DNA from: Chelydra serpentina
Taxonomy: Eukaryota; Chordata; Testudines; Chelydridae
Assembly: GCA_037349315.1 (NCBI GenBank)
Contig: JBAIAC010000007.1
Span: forward strand, 23,516,001-23,580,000
Direction of reading: 5' to 3'
Length of the DNA stretch: 64,000 nt
This document shows positions 22,575 to 37,500 of this stretch, piece by piece. The notes beneath the pieces were generated by a model that saw only the letters and a program-made list of their open reading frames with translations, made no database searches and had not been told where the DNA came from. The translations under genes were made by a program, and so were the position numbers. Position 1 is the first letter of the stretch; each line of letters begins with the position of its first letter.

Positions 22575-25500
22575 TTATAAAAAGTCTGGCTCTTTGATGA
22601 CTGGAATCTGTGTCTCTTCCTCGCATAGCAGTTTATAAATAAAATGGAAATCTTTTTTGGGTTCGCTCTTCAGCAGGTAGGATTTTATATGATGGGGCTG
22701 GGCATCGTCAGCAAGCCGCAGCCACTTGTCATCGACGTGAACAAAGAGCCCGTAGTTCTGGGGATCCGACACCTCAAACTTCTCAGCACACTGCTGACCT
22801 AGCTGCTGAGCTGTCGTGTCTATCCGCGAGGCCATTGTCCGTGTCTGGGCATCAGTCTCCAAAAAGGAGATGGAGATGAAATCCTGCAAAGAAAAATATA
22901 GATCTAGATATAACACTCAAGTTCAGGCAATAAGGCTAGATTGGATACTAAAGATGGGCCTCAGATGCCATGTTCAGAGAAGTTTGTATTAGAATTTTGG
23001 TTCAGATTCAGTTCTGGAGCACTTAGGGATTTTCATTAAGAAAACACAACCAAGGAAATACACTGTTAGACCCTGATCCCACGAAGTGCTTAGCTTTAAA
23101 CAAGTGATCCACCCTATTGAAGTCAGTGGGCCTGCTCATATGCTTAAAGTTAAGCACATGTGTAAGTGTTTTGATGTTTTGGGGCCCTAGTGAGAATCTC
23201 CTGCTATGCCGAAGGTGCACTCTGAAATCGTTCCCACCCTCATCTGTGAGACATCATCCAGCAAGACAGGAAGCAAAGGAAAGTGCCATCACCATGAGTA
23301 AGCCACAAGCCTCTCCTCAGGACATCAGGCCTCACAACCAGATGTCTCACAGGGGCAGGAGAAGACTTGGCTCATGGCAATCCTGGCAGGTAACAACATG
23401 GTGTAGCGTCTTCCCTCTCTTGCTTCAGTAAGGTGGAAATAAATGATTGTTGTGGTGGTAAATTCCATTCATGTCCTAGCCTCAACGGTCAGGCCAAGAA
23501 AATGATGATTCCATACTTGGTTTCTCCCAGGGAAGAATCTTGCATCACAGTTCTAGTCAGCTCATAGCCACAATGGGAAGCACAAGGTTCAACTTCATTC
23601 TCATGCACAAAGATTAAAAATTCCCCGCCCTTTGGTCAGAAAGCCCTCTGGTCTCCCAGCTCAAGTAGAAAATCTGAGAAACGTGGGTTATTTTTTAAGA
23701 TGACCTGGTAGAGGGCTCTGACTCTTGAAAAATGAGACTCAGCTCTGAAGAGAGACTGAGTAAAAACTTCTCTAGAATTGCAAAATATTCCTACTAATAG
23801 TTCATCTAGACCACTGGTTCTCAACCCGTGGCCCAATCAGCACACAGCTGCGGCATCCTCAGGGCCATACAGAGGTAGTATATATATTGTGTGGATGCGG
23901 CCCACATAACACATAGAGAGCAGCATGTGCAGCCCACAATGGTAAATAGGTTGAGAACCACTGATCTGGACCATTCCCCAGCCAGCAGCAGGCTCTTCTC
24001 TCCTGTATATTTTCCAGTGATTTGTCCAGCCTATCGTGAAATGGCTCAAGGGGAGGGTAATTTGGCCAAATGTCTAAAAGACAGTGAAGTGTTTCTTCAT
24101 GGACGTTCCCTTTGTGACAAAGGGAGTTCTGGCTAACCCCAGCACTGCCAAAACACTAGGGCTGTCCACGGCAACTTCTGTTCACTCTCCACTTCGACAT
24201 TCATTGTTTAAGGGCTTCCTTGCATATGGTTAGGAACTAATCAGTCCTGTCACTGAGAAATTATCTTTGCTGCCACCTTGTGGTTGAAAATAAGGATGCA
24301 TGTAAACTTTTTAAAATTCATTTTGTGGGAAGGTGCTGGTTTGGCAGAATATTTATCCACTGACCAGGTGCAACACAGGGAGCAGCTACAGAAGTGTTCA
24401 CAGCCTGCCCTGCCCGAGTGCCACACCTCTGACTTGGAAGGACATCTAGGGAGGAGAGGATAACCCAGTCTCCCTGCCCCATTCTGGCCTTGGTGTCTCT
24501 GCCGAGCCTGACAAGAGCGCTTATTAGTGTCAGCTCTGAGAATGTTTTTTATAATGGGGATAGCTCTCCAAGTAGTCATTGGAGAGAGACAGCCATCTCA
24601 TTAGTAACAATTGTCAGCCTTATTGGCATAAACCCTATTCAAGCTGCTTCTTCAAATAACATCACAGTATGGGAATGCAGCAGCCCTGGGTAGGCTAGTT
24701 ACTTCCATCTTGTCCTCTTCCAGGACATCCCCCAGTCTTTATTTACTCCTGAGGGCATTCTGCACACACACACACACACACAAAATTTGCAGAGTTTTAA
24801 AATAGCTTGCGCAGAATATTTTTTTTATTTGTCAAATAAATGTGGGGGCTCCAGCATGGCATTGGGGAGCACAGGCCACTGGCTGCACAGAGGTGGGAGA
24901 TCACTGTGCAGCTTCCCCCCGGGACAGACTCAGCGGTGAGGCTGCACCCAATCCTGACACAGCGCAAGGACCAGGCCTGCCCCAGATATACCCCAGGGCC
25001 CTGCCCCTCCATGCCAGGTGGACCAAGTGTGGGCAGGCAGGCTCAGCAAGCCAGGATCCAAGTGTGGAGGGGCTTAGTGTGGGGGATCATGGTGTGGGTG
25101 GAGAGGGTTCTGTGTGGGGCAATCTGGGTGTGGGCGGCTCAGTAGGGGATCCGGGTGCGGGGGGGCATCTGGATGCACAGGGACTTGTTGGGGGGTTCTG
25201 GGTGCAACAGTAATGGGACTCTGCAGGGGGGTCTAGGTGAAGGTAGTTGGGGCTCAGCAGGAGAGGTGTCTGGGTGTGGGGGGCTCAGTGGTTGGTCCAG
25301 ATGCTGGGGGAGTAGGGCTCAGTGGGGTGGGGATCCAGGTGCAGTTGGTTGGGGCTCGGTAGGGTGGGGATCCGGGTGCAGGTGGCTCATCGTGGTGGTC
25401 CAGGTGCAGGGGGAATAGGCTCATCAGGGGGGTTCTGTGTGCGGGAGGGTCTGGGTATGAGGGGGTCTGGATGCATGGGGATTGGGTGGATGGGGGAATA

Positions 25501-28500
25501 TCTCCCTGTACAGTGATCCCTCCCACTGAGGAGCGATGAGTGCAGGAAGCATGGGGGGGGGGGGGGGGGGAGAGGGGAGGGGGAGGGGAGTTTGCAGAAC
25601 TTCCTACAGCCGGGGGAGAAATCTGGGGATGGGTCTAACACAGCCCTGGATGCTGTGCAGGGGAAGAGGAAGTCCTGTCCTCCCCAGCCCAGCCGGGACT
25701 AGCAGCTGAGCCCGGCGCTGTGTAAAAGCCACCAGCCGGGTCTTCCCCAGACCTGCCCCCTGCCCCACAGTGATTTACCTCTCTACTGGCTTCCCTGGGC
25801 ACCCAAAACATACTGCTGGGGAGGATCATATGACCGCTCTTGTGGCTTCCTTTTGCTTCCCCATCAGAAAGTCATTTTTCTTCAGGGAAGCAAAGAAATC
25901 TGCAGGGAACATAAATTCTGTGCATGCGCAGTGGCGCAGAATTCCCCCAAGAGTAAATTTATTACACCTCCCACACAAGCCAACTAGAGGAATTGTTACA
26001 TGGAAGTATTGTACTAATGATGGAAGAGAGGCCTATTAAATAGGGGGTGGAGTGGGCCTTTATTTTCAGTTACACCCTCTTGTACATCAGCTATTATATA
26101 ACTGGCATTTATGTTCTCTATCCCATCTATTTCAAATAGATCCTTTCCAAACTGTGTTTATGGACACATTCTCCCTCAGTGTGTATATGGGGCTGTTGAT
26201 AATGCTAATGGGAATAACACAACAGAATATATCCATTAATCCAGAAGAATATGTCCATTCAGATTTTCATCTTGTCTTCAGAACTCAGACCATATTGTCC
26301 TGGGATTAACCCCATTGCCTCTGCCTACCTACAGCTTTACAAATTCTCCACTCTTTTTTCTTTTTCCCGCCTTTAGTGCAGCCTCCTTGTAATTTCTTTG
26401 AATTCCATCATTACAATAGTAAACCCTTTGGGTTGCCCTAGGGGAATTCCTAGGAGTGACCTTTGATGTGGGGTGCTAGGGATCAGGCTCTGGCCCACAG
26501 CTCAGATCCTGAATTAGGTCACCAGTGAAAAGGAGTTTGCTCGGTTTAAAAGCCAGCTTGGGTAACTTTATGATCAGTACTGATGTCCCTCGGGGCAATG
26601 TCTGTTGTAATTCTGTGTATGTGTAATGTCTAATCAGAGCAACCTCCTGCTGTCCGGGCTCCCTACTTCTCCTCTCAACTCTGTCCAAAATTCTGCTGCA
26701 AAAATCATCTTCCTCCTCTGATATTAAAACCAGGCCATGCCCCCTGTTGGTATCCCCTCAATGAATTCCACTAGCCTTCGCATCAGCCTCACTATTAAGA
26801 GATTGTCAGACGCTACTGTGACAAATATGGCAATTTCCTCACTTATCCCTGGGAGACGTCCATTGTATTTGATGAATGGTTCATGTATTATTGTGGGCCA
26901 GGACTGCATGTAACTTCTTGAGGGAGGAGCTGTGACAGATGTAAGACCTGGATGATCAAAGGACTATATTGAACAATCTGCCAAACAAAAATGGACTTTT
27001 GGGACTGTACGTATGAAGTGGATTTCCTCGGCCATATGTGGGGGAGGTGAATGCAAATCCCTCACCTTTGGTTATGAAAAAAACCCAGCCTTCTGAAGCT
27101 ATGCCCTGAGATATGGGGTCGGGGGGAGGCGGGGGAAGGAGAGATTGTCAGCTGATTACCTGTTACATGAGGCCAAGACTAAAGGCCCCAGCTATATAGT
27201 GGAAAGATGGAGCTATTCATGAGGGTGCTAGTTCTGAGCTGAGGCTGTTCTGAACTGTTTACCACAGAAAACCCCCTTGGTGGGGTTTGAAGGACTGACT
27301 CCTACCAGAGCCCTTATTTGCATTGCGGAGGATGGTGATCTCTGATAAGCTTATTAGCATGTGCGTAGGTCCTTTGATGGGTTTTAATATGTTTTCTTTG
27401 TAGTACTTTCACCTTCAGAGTAAAGGTGCTTGCTTAGAAAGAGCTGTGTGGTAACCTGTCACTGCTGGCAATTACAGCTGTTCACAGCCTTTGAAGAGAA
27501 AGCAAAGTGCACTTGCTGGCCTGTCTACGACGCCTGGCTTGCTGGGAATATCACAGTGTAGGCAGGAAACTGTGCAGCGTGGAAAAACACTGGTCAGGAG
27601 GGACAGAAACGTGGGTCTATGCACAAGAGAGATGACAGCTGAGGAGTTCGGAGCCCAGATTGGCTGCCCTTGAGGGGCCATGGAGGGCAGGGCTGGATTT
27701 ACACCTTACACGCCCCTAGGCACAGCATCTTCAGCGCTCCCCACCTGCCTATAGCTGACTTTCGTGCACACAGTTTTAGAGGAAAGGTGCCCCTAGAATG
27801 CTGGTGCCGATAGGTACATGCCTACTGTGCCTAACTGGAAATCCGGCCCTGATGGAGGGGGGCTACAGATGCAGTTGCCCTAAACTGTGACAGCTGATAA
27901 CGCTATCTCTTAGTTCTTTATTTTCATTTCTTTCGGCTCCTCCTCTTCTTCCCCCTGCTCACACCTCCCACTTCTCACAGCTCCCTTTGTAGCTTTCTTC
28001 CATTCTGCACTTCATTGTTTCTTCCTTGGTGCCCAGCACAGAACGTAAGCTCTTGGGGATAGGAACTTTGATTTCCTCTGTCCACAGTGCAGTGCCTAGC
28101 AAGCGGATGGCGTGCACCGAGTAATAGTATTACTAATTGCAGGGAATAATTGCTGCCCTGTTTGAAGCCCGGTTTCCAGCTGGAATTTTGATCTGCTTTT
28201 CACACTGTGAAAGCTGCACTCTCAACCACCCCCTTCTCCCAGAGCTACTGACCTGCACAGACGAGCGGGACGCCCGGGCCTTGTTGAGCGTTCTCCGCCT
28301 CTCCCAGCGGTGAATGGAATCCTGCACTTCCATGCTCAGCTGGCGAGTTACTGTGATCTTATCATAGTTCTTGATGTGCTCCAGGGCCCCGTAGGTGGTA
28401 GTTAAGTAATAGGAACCTACAAAAAGACAAGAAGGACCCAAAGCATCATCACACCTGAATCTACCATTACTTTGTCGTTCCCTCCTTCCTGCTTCACCTG

Positions 28501-31500
28501 TTGTGAATTGTTTAAATCTGAGATTGTGAGCTCTGTGGGGCACGGATTGTCTTTGCGTTGGTTGTAGAGTGGGGCCCTGACCTTTGTTTGGCATGTGTAG
28601 GTGTGACTGCAATAGAAATAATAAATAATGATCGCAATGCTCTTCATTCCATTCTGGTTGATGTAGCTGGAGATGCAACACATGCTACCTAACCTGCTTG
28701 TGTCACTTCCTTCACTCACAGCTGGGAAGGAGCAGTGACTGCAGGCTGGCGGGCATGTGGGTTTTAATTGATAATGTGGGATTTAAGTTAAACATAGAAT
28801 TCATGTAAATTAATACAACATCCTCTTTCATGGATAAACCCAAATCACCAACCTTCCCTTAGACTGTAAACTCTTTGGAGCTGGGACTGTCCTTTCATTC
28901 AGTATTTGTACAGCAGCTAGTACTATGAGGTCCTTGTCCATGACTGGGGCTCCTAGGTGCCATGGTAATACAACTAATAATAATGTAACTGCATACGACT
29001 GCGCAGGAACAAGTAACTAGAGTGGAATGAATCATTTATATTTTCGTTCCGTGACCCAAATGAAAAACCAAAAAGTATTTCATTTTCGGTCAAACAAAAC
29101 ATTTTCCAACCTGAAACAAAATATTTGTTTTCATTTAATCTAGGGGTTTTTTTTAACCTTTTAAAATAAAGCTAGCCAAATGGTGAAATGAAACCTTGTT
29201 TCAAAATGAAAATATTAAATATTTTGTTTAAAAAATGTTGGAATAAAACATTTGGATGTTTTTGAAAAAAAAATCTCTCTTTGCCAACTGCAACTATTCA
29301 TCAAATTCAACCCAAATTTGCAAATCTTTTTAGTTGACCCCAAACTGCATTTTTCAGTGAACGTACTATTGGTTCAAAAAATTTCACCCAGTCTCTTAGT
29401 AACTAACTAACTAAGAGAGGGAAAGGGTATAAGATTTACCTATACATTGACAATGAGCAAATTGCAACCAATCCCGTCTACTATGGAACTTCCTGAAGAT
29501 CCTAGTGCTTGGAGGGCTGGCAGTGCTGGTCTCCAAGCGTATGGTATGCCCAGTGCCCTACCAGACAAACCTCTAAAGGGTGGGGAGCCCCAGCACCTGC
29601 AGCGGGGTCAGGTACAGCATTACTGGTAGGTGCTAGGGAGGCAGAAATCTCTAATGGAAAAGCAAGGACTAGATCCTAGACTTCTAATTTCTGGTTCTGA
29701 GCATTCACCACAAGGTAACTCTTCCCCTCAGCAGGCGTAATCATAACACTCAGTCATCCAGTTTACTATTGAAATCAAACCACTCATTTCCAGATTTGCC
29801 CAGGGTATCATTGTACAGCAGAGATAGGCCAAAGGAGCAATGTTCATATATGGACCAGGATCCTGTTTAGACTAAAATAAAAGGTTGGGATTTGAGACCA
29901 GATCAAACTTGTGTTCACTTTCCGATTTGAACTGGATGGAGCTGAAGTCTCGCGAGCTGTTCTTGCAAGATTCATTCTAGAAACAAAATTGTAGGGGCAG
30001 GTTCAGGGATTTGAACCCAAATTCAAAGGGATTTGGATTTGAGGTCCTGAGTCTAACCCATCTCTAACTGGTATCTTTCACAGTTCTTGCTGGCTTCCAG
30101 GTTTGTCTTCTCATTCTTTATGAAAACAAATGAAAAAACTAAAAGGCTGCAGATGACCAAAATGGGCACTAGATGGCAATTCTGCAACACACATATCCTC
30201 CCCCTGCTGTGTGCTCTGTGGGCTCTCTCTAGTGCTTCCTATGATTGTTAATGAAACTCACAGTAATTATCAGGGCTGGCCAGACAAACGATGTTTAGAA
30301 AACACTTTACTTCAAAACAATAGTTTCAGAATCACACCAGTCTCCTAGCACAAGAGGCAAAGTCATTTAATTTTCCCTCTTCAGAGAGACCCCTGCAGTG
30401 AATGTTACTCCACCCCCGTTGGACCTTGGGTATTTATCACTCAGATAACATTGCCAAAGGGGTCAGCTGGTTTACACAAACATCCTGGGGGTTGACAATT
30501 TGGCACGATCAAAGACATACCAACCAATCAAAGCAAAGGGAACTTTTCTCATAGAATAATTCAAAGCATTAGCAGAATGTATTACCAAAGTTTATTTTTA
30601 AACAGAGAGCTGTTAAGTTTCTAACACCTGGGCCAAGATCTTCAAAATGTCTCTGCCTCTTACATCTGTATGTAGGTAGCTAAATTAGTGGTTTGATTTT
30701 CAATAAGGCTGAGCACCTGCAGCTCGAACTGAGGTCAGTGGGAGCTTCTAGGTGCTCAGCATTTTTGAAAATCTGCTGATATATTTAGAAACCTCACTTT
30801 GGGTCACACCGTTTTGAGGCATATGGAGGAAGCTTACACTACAGCTGCCTGACCCTAGCCAGAGCTCTTATCTATTTCACAAACCCTACATGCATCCCGC
30901 CGAGAAGTACATAATCATTTCAAAAGGGAACCTGCAACATGAGAGAAGGTTCTTTCTCACCCTCGCCCAGCTGCAGAGCAGGGTCCATGAGCTCCATCAT
31001 ATACTCCACATTCAGAAGCACCTCAGTCAGGTTACTGCGGGCCAAGACGTACATGAGCACCGGGAGGAAATCATCTGCACCATAAGGCTTCCCTGCAACC
31101 AAGAGGAACACACCCAGGTATCAACACGTTATCCAGAAAGGCAATGGTTCTGATACAGAAGTGCCAACTTCCCATTAAATGGACAATTTTTACATGGACA
31201 ATTTTTCCCTTGGGTTACATCAGCTAAAGGGTTCATAGCTCAAAAATGCCAATAAAAGGACACTGAAAATTCTAAAATTAAATAACAGTCAAACAAGCAA
31301 AAACACCCCCCAACACTAAACCTCAAGCACAAAATACCAGGTTGAAGACTCCTAGTGGGCTCTATTTTATGATTCTTTACCAACTAAAATCAAAATGTGT
31401 TAGTTATTATGAAACACAAATAAGAGAGAATTGTGGATTGACACTAAGCTGAATTCTTCTCTCTTAAAGCTCAGTCTGTTGCTGTTCAAGAGTGCAGTAC

Positions 31501-34500
31501 CTGTGGTCTGAGTTGCTCCCATCAGCAGAGTGGATTACAGACTAATGTACCCTTTGGGTTATCCTCATTCTCTGTATCTGACTGTAGAACCAGGGCTTAC
31601 AACAAAATATGAGACAGACCATGGGGAATAGTGAAAGCAGCATATCAAAGGTGGTTCTTAGGGCTGGAATCCTGCTTTCCTGTTTCCTTAGGAGGTGACT
31701 ATCTTAGACTGTGAGTACTAAATTACAATGGATGCCATAAGGAAGCTGGGAGCCAAGGAGAAGTATTTTTGTATTCAGGGCATTAAGATGTGAAAACAAA
31801 GAGCTTTTCTATAGTACTGGTGATCAAACCAGTTCTCAGACTTGATTTGGAGACCAATAGCAGAGTGAGGCCGACCAGTGGCAGAGGCAAATATAGTGCC
31901 CATATTTTAAAAAAGGGAAGAAGGAGAACCTGGGGAACTACAGACTGGTCAGCCTCACTTCAGTCCCCGGCAAAATCATGGAGCAGGTCCTCAAGGAATC
32001 CATTTTGAAGCACTTGGAGGAGAGGAAGGTGATCAGGAACAGTCAACATGGATTCACCAAAGGCAAGTCATGCCTGACCAACCTGATTGCCTTCTATGAT
32101 GAGATAACTGGCTCTGTGGAATGGGGAAAGTGGTGGATGTGATATATCTTGACTTTAGCAAAGCTTTTGATACGGTCTCCCACAGTATTCTTGCCAGCAA
32201 GTTAAAGAAGTATGGATTGGATGAATGGACTATAAGGTGGATAGAAAGCTGGCTAGATTGTCGGGCTCAATGGGTAGTGATCAACGGCTCGATGGTTAGT
32301 TGGCAGTGGAGTGCCCCAGGGTTCGGTTCTGGGGGCGGTTTTGTTCAACGTTTTTATTAATGATCTGGATGATGAGATGAATTGCACCCTCAGCAAGTTC
32401 ATAGATGACACTGACCTGGGGGTAGAGGTAGACCTGGGGGCTGGAGGGTAGGGATAGGGTCCAGAGTGACCTAGACAAATTGGAGGATTGGGCCAAAAGA
32501 AATATTATGAGGTTCAACAAGGACAAGTGCAAAGTCCTGCACTTAGGAAGGAAGAATCCCGTGCAGCGCTACAGGCTGGGGACCGACTGGCCAAACAGCA
32601 GTTCTGCAGAAAAGGACCTGGGGATTACAGTGGATGAGAAGCTGGATATGAGTCAACACTGTGCCCTTGTTGCCAACAAGGCCAATGGCATATTGGGCTG
32701 TATTAGTAGGAGCATTGCCAGCAGATTGAGGGAAGTGATTATTCCCCTCTATTCAGCACTGGTGAGGCCACACCTGGAGTATTGTGTCCAGTTTTGGTCC
32801 CCCCACTACAGAGGGGATGTGGACAAATTGGAGAGAGTCCAGCGGAGGGCAATGAAAATGATTAGGGGGCTGGGGCACATGAACTGGGGTTATAGTCTGC
32901 AGAAGAGAAGAGTGAGGGGGGATTTGATAGCAGCCTTCAACTACCTGAAGGGGGGTTCCAAAGAGGATGGAGCTAGGCTGTTCTCAGTAGTGGCAGATGA
33001 CAGAACAATGGTCTCAAGTTGCAGTGGGGGAGGTCTAGGTTGGATATTAGGAAACACTATTTCACTAGGAGGGTGGTGAAGCACTGAATTGGGTTACGAG
33101 TGAGGTGGTAGAATCTTCATCCTTAGAGGTTTTTAAGGCCCGGCCTGACAAAGCCCTGGCTGGGATGATTTAGTTTGTGTTGGTCCTGCTTTGAGCAGGG
33201 GGTTGGACTAGGTGACCTCCTGAGGTCTCTTCCAACCATAATATTCTATGATTCTATGAATAGGCACCTTCCCCCGGCGTCTTTTAGGTATATGTATGAC
33301 ATCTTTTCAAGCACACTTTGCAATTGAAAAATGGCCACCAATGACTCATTCGCCCCACCCCAAATCCCCGGTTGCCCTTAGTTACAAAACCTGGCTCCAC
33401 TGCTGTTGGAGATGTAGAATCCTGAACTACAGAACTACAATATTGTTATAGCCACGGCACCCTGGGATGAGGTCTCCTCAGAGCTGCTGAGCTAAGCAAT
33501 GTCAGGCTGAGTAAATATTTGGATGGGATACCTCTAAGGCAGTGGTTCCCAAACTTTAACAACCTGTGAACCCCTTTCACTAAAATGTCAAGTCTTGCGA
33601 ACCCCCTCCTAAAAATGAATATTTCCAGAGATTTTCTCCTTTACCGGAGTATAAATTATAAAAGCTGTGATCTTGGAAATATAAAATTTGGTATTTGACA
33701 TGCTTATTACACACTATTATTACACCTCTACTCCGATATAACGCGATCTGATATTACACAAATTTGGATATAACGCAGTAAAGCAGCGCTCTAGGGGGGC
33801 GGATCAAAGCAAGTTCGATATAACGCGGTTTCACCTATAAGGCGGTAAGATTTTTTGGCTCCCGAGGACAGCGTTGTATCAAGGTAGAGGTGTATTTATT
33901 ATTAATGATTACAGTATTTTTATTACATTATGAAAACGGCAACACTCTTCCAAGATCTCACTTTTGTAGCTTCTATCACTTTGAATAAGCCTGTTATAAG
34001 ACAAGGCTCCTATGTTTCATCAAGGAGTATCAGATGTGAAACAGTCTGAAAGTATTTAAGAAGCCAATTCAAAGAGTTCCTTCTACACAAGCAGCAGTCC
34101 AGGCAAACAACGCACATTACAACAAAGCTTAAACTTGTTCTTCATAATCATTTTAAAAACAATACTAGCTGCCTATTTAATTTTAAAAACAGCAAAAAAT
34201 ATCCACCTCCCTTTCCATTTCTTATAAGGAGTCTTGAAGTTTAAATCTCCTCAGTGTGATAGATATGCTTGCTTTGATCTGCTTAGCTCTTGGAAGTCCA
34301 GGGGCTCTGGGCTGCTGGCCCCGTGCTGCCCGGGGTCCCTAGGGACAGCTCTGTCCGCCATTAGGGAATTTTTCCCCGAGAACCCTCTGTAACATTTTGC
34401 CAACCCCCAGGGGTTCACGAACCCCAGTTTGGGAACCACTGCTCTAAGGTAAACTACAGGAAGTGATACTGATGGGGTAAGGATGACCTTGTGCTTAAAT

Positions 34501-37500
34501 CATCCATATAGAGAGAGAGAGTCTGTGAAGTAATCCATATTTATGGTATGTAAATCTCTTTGGGATCCTTTAAGATGAAAGGCACTATATGTAAACTCTT
34601 ATCAGTATAAATCATTACAGTTCAAAATAGGATCCAAGGAGAAGTTCAATCAGTTGAACTATGAAGAACCTGAGGTCAGCATTTCTTATCTAGAAGCTGT
34701 TCATCTTATTTCGAATTGGCATGCTTTTCGTTCATAGTGTACAGTATATGCATGATAAGGTTGCTTCACAAGTCCTTCCTTCAGGATACCCAGGTATGTA
34801 TCGTCTTCATAAACCAAGATCACTTTCAAGCTCACTGTGATCATTCATGGTGCCTGCAATGTTCAGTCATTTTCTCTTTTATGCATCTATGTCATGTCTT
34901 GGCTTCATTGGTTTGGGATCAGCCACATATGTCTCACTCCTTAATCATTTGTCCGAACTTCAAAAAATAAATCAATCTATCCCTGATGTAGCTTTGGTAA
35001 GTTACACCAAGGCTGATTTTGGCCACATTCTAGATGTCCTTCCATGTAGGGAATAATTTTCTATTCCTCAACTGTTCCCACTGATTAGTTTCAAGTCTTT
35101 GCCATGAGTCAGCTTTCCTTATTTGTCATACATAGTTGACATAAGTTCTCCTTTGGCAGAGGAAGATCTTCTGCTGGAGTTTTAAATAAATATAAGTCTA
35201 GTTCTCGATAAAAAATGTGACTTTAAAATAAACCAGAAAACGTATCTAATGAGCAGACAGTCAGATGAGTTAAAACAGAGTGCCTGAGGCTGTGACTGTT
35301 ATATTAACTTCTGAAGCCGTAAGTTAGACGAGTTTGTACAGAGTCAGCACATATGGTAGAAGGAAACTGCAGCTCTATTCAGTGAAAGTAGAATTAATAC
35401 TTTCTGTTGTTTAAATGTGCAGTCAGTTAAATGATGTTGCAGGTCCTTAGCCAAACCATAAAAGGGCTTCATTGTTTGATTAGTGTCTGGCTGGATATTT
35501 TATTCATGCTATTACTAAGGCTTATATTTCTATGAAAGCTTGAGTTGGTTGACGACACAGGGCCAAATTCATCACTGCCATAAATATTAATCTAATATGA
35601 ATGTATTAATATTACTGCTATTAAAGTATTGTGCAGCTGGGAAAATTACTCAACGGAGACATTGAGTACTGGAAAAACCTTAAGGAGAAGGGCCCTGCTT
35701 CTGATCTCACATACACCAGAATCAATTAGGAGTAATAGTATCAATGAAGTCAGACTGGTGTAAAACCAGTGCGAGGGAGCATACAATCAAATCTCAAGGA
35801 GCCTACTGAGCTTCATTTTTTCTGCCCCTTCAAATGCTTTATTTAAGTTCTGAAGTAGCTGGTGGCCAGAGTTAGACCAGCAGGCCTGGAAATTCAAATT
35901 TTCTAGGGAGCCCTAGAAAGATACACTACTGCTGCAGCAGTGCAGCCTTCAACCTGTTGCCCCATGTCTCAGCTGGAAGGACCACCCTTAGGAGGCAGAG
36001 GGTAAGTCAGTCTTTATGACCCTTCTGTGTCCTCTTCGCTGAGATGCCCAACATGGATATCTGTTTGTGATGTGAACATTGGTCCACTAGGACCTGCACT
36101 CAGACCACCAACTCCTTTCAAAAAGCTCCCTGGTGGTGTTAACCTGCCAGCCTGGGCTATACTCACATCAGGAACATGGAAGTGAAAGGTTCTATGTATA
36201 CTCCCCTGAGCCAGCTAGAGCTGACAGGGGATGATACTCTTCCAGGACTCTTACAGAATCTCTCCATTTCTGTTTTGTTGACTAAGCTGTGGTTTATATT
36301 TACAACCAGGCTTTGTTAATTATTTTTCATTCCTATCCTATCTCATTGCCATAAGCTGATTTAGCAGCTTTGCTCACCAGTCCTTATGATAAACCTCTCT
36401 CAATTTTAAGACGTGATAGAAATATTGTTTGAGAAAGACTTCAGCAGTTCCAGCTGTTTGCATGACTTAATTATTGGAATCTGACATCCACTCTTTTTTT
36501 TTTATTATTGAGCTCAAACTAGTTAGGTTTGTGGCATATGCTCACAATTTGCTCATAATAGTTGACTTAATTTCAGTCTACCTCTAGGAATACAGGCCCC
36601 GATGTCTGAGCCTCCACAAATGCAGGTGAAATCAGTGGGCGTTGTAAGCACTTACTGTGAGGAAACATTGTCAAGGGGCTATGGCATTAGCCTTGGATTT
36701 AGAAAACGGGTTCAAGTCCTTGCTTTGCCACAAAGTTCCTGTTGGAGCCTGGGCATGTTACTTAGCCTCTTTGTGCCTCAGTATCCCCACGAGGGATAAT
36801 AGTACTTCCCTACCTCGCAGAGGTGTTGTGAGGGGCTTAGCTACTACAGTAACAGGGGGCGTATAAGTACTTAAGAAAACACCATTGAAAAGTGGGCTTG
36901 TTATTTTTTTCCATCATATTACTGACTTAGTACTTGATCTAGAAATTTCTCAGCACCTCGTGTGATGCGCTGAGCATCCTCATCTCCCAGCAAAGTCAAT
37001 ATTGCTTAGCACCTTACAGGATCAGGCTCTTCTTGCACCAGGACAGACCAAAAAGAAAAACACCATTTCGCCCCCCAGTGAAACCCAGTGCATCTCCACC
37101 GATTTAAATGGAGTCACGGCTACTTGTGTTAGTGCTGATTTGGCCCTCTCTCTATAATGGGCTGATCTCAACCCCTGATATGTTTGAAGGAAGACAGATC
37201 CAGATGTGTTGGAGCTCAGGCCCATCTCTACTCAAGATGGGTGGGGTTTAGATCAAAGGATCAGGTCAGTTCTTTTCTACTGTAACTGGCTCGTCCAGCC
37301 TTATTGAAAACATCCATGTTTAGTTCGTGTCTTTCACAGAAAAGCTCACTAACAGCCTGAAGAATTACATCCTGCTGTCACCCCTCCCCCTGCCCCAACT
37401 GCTGTCTCGGTGACATTAGGCAATGGGGTTGCGAGTTCAAGGTGGAATCATCCCACTCCAAATCAGACTTGTTTGCCTTTTTTCAATGACAGGAAACATT

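Larger units (their letters stand above)
24741..25958. mobile_element. Non-autonomous DNA transposon, about 1.2 kb, with internal minisatellite
   Basis: Left end TTTACTCCTGAGGGCATTCT; the right end inverted reads TTTACTCTTGGGGGAATTCT. Near the right terminus GTGCATGCGCAGTGGCGCAG is present. The interior holds a (CA)n run at 24763-24782, a G-rich tandem array and an 18-G run. No transposase coding region. The superfamily is unclear because the duplication sits in T/A-rich sequence. Confidence 0.7.
22884..28252. other. RIN3 intron, 5.4 kb
   Basis: Holds an old palindromic repeat (23068-23190), a hAT MITE (23812-23963), a DNA element with minisatellite (24741-25958) and a hAT element (27688-27851). 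No further exon is recognised. Confidence 0.7.
28417..30960. other. RIN3 intron, 2.5 kb
   Basis: Contains a diverged SINE-like tail (28865-28985), an A/T-rich repetitive stretch (29035-29390) and an old repeat near 30630-30785. No exon found. Confidence 0.65.

Noticed and set aside
24840..25640. Several overlapping frames of 64-123 codons on both strands
   Set aside because: They arise from the G-rich minisatellite within a DNA transposon; the products are Gly/Trp/Val or Pro/Thr repeats with no domain.
28133..28681. A 182-codon frame extending beyond the RIN3 exon at 28253-28416
   Set aside because: Only the part between the AG acceptor and GT donor matches RIN3; the extensions are intron sequence open by chance.
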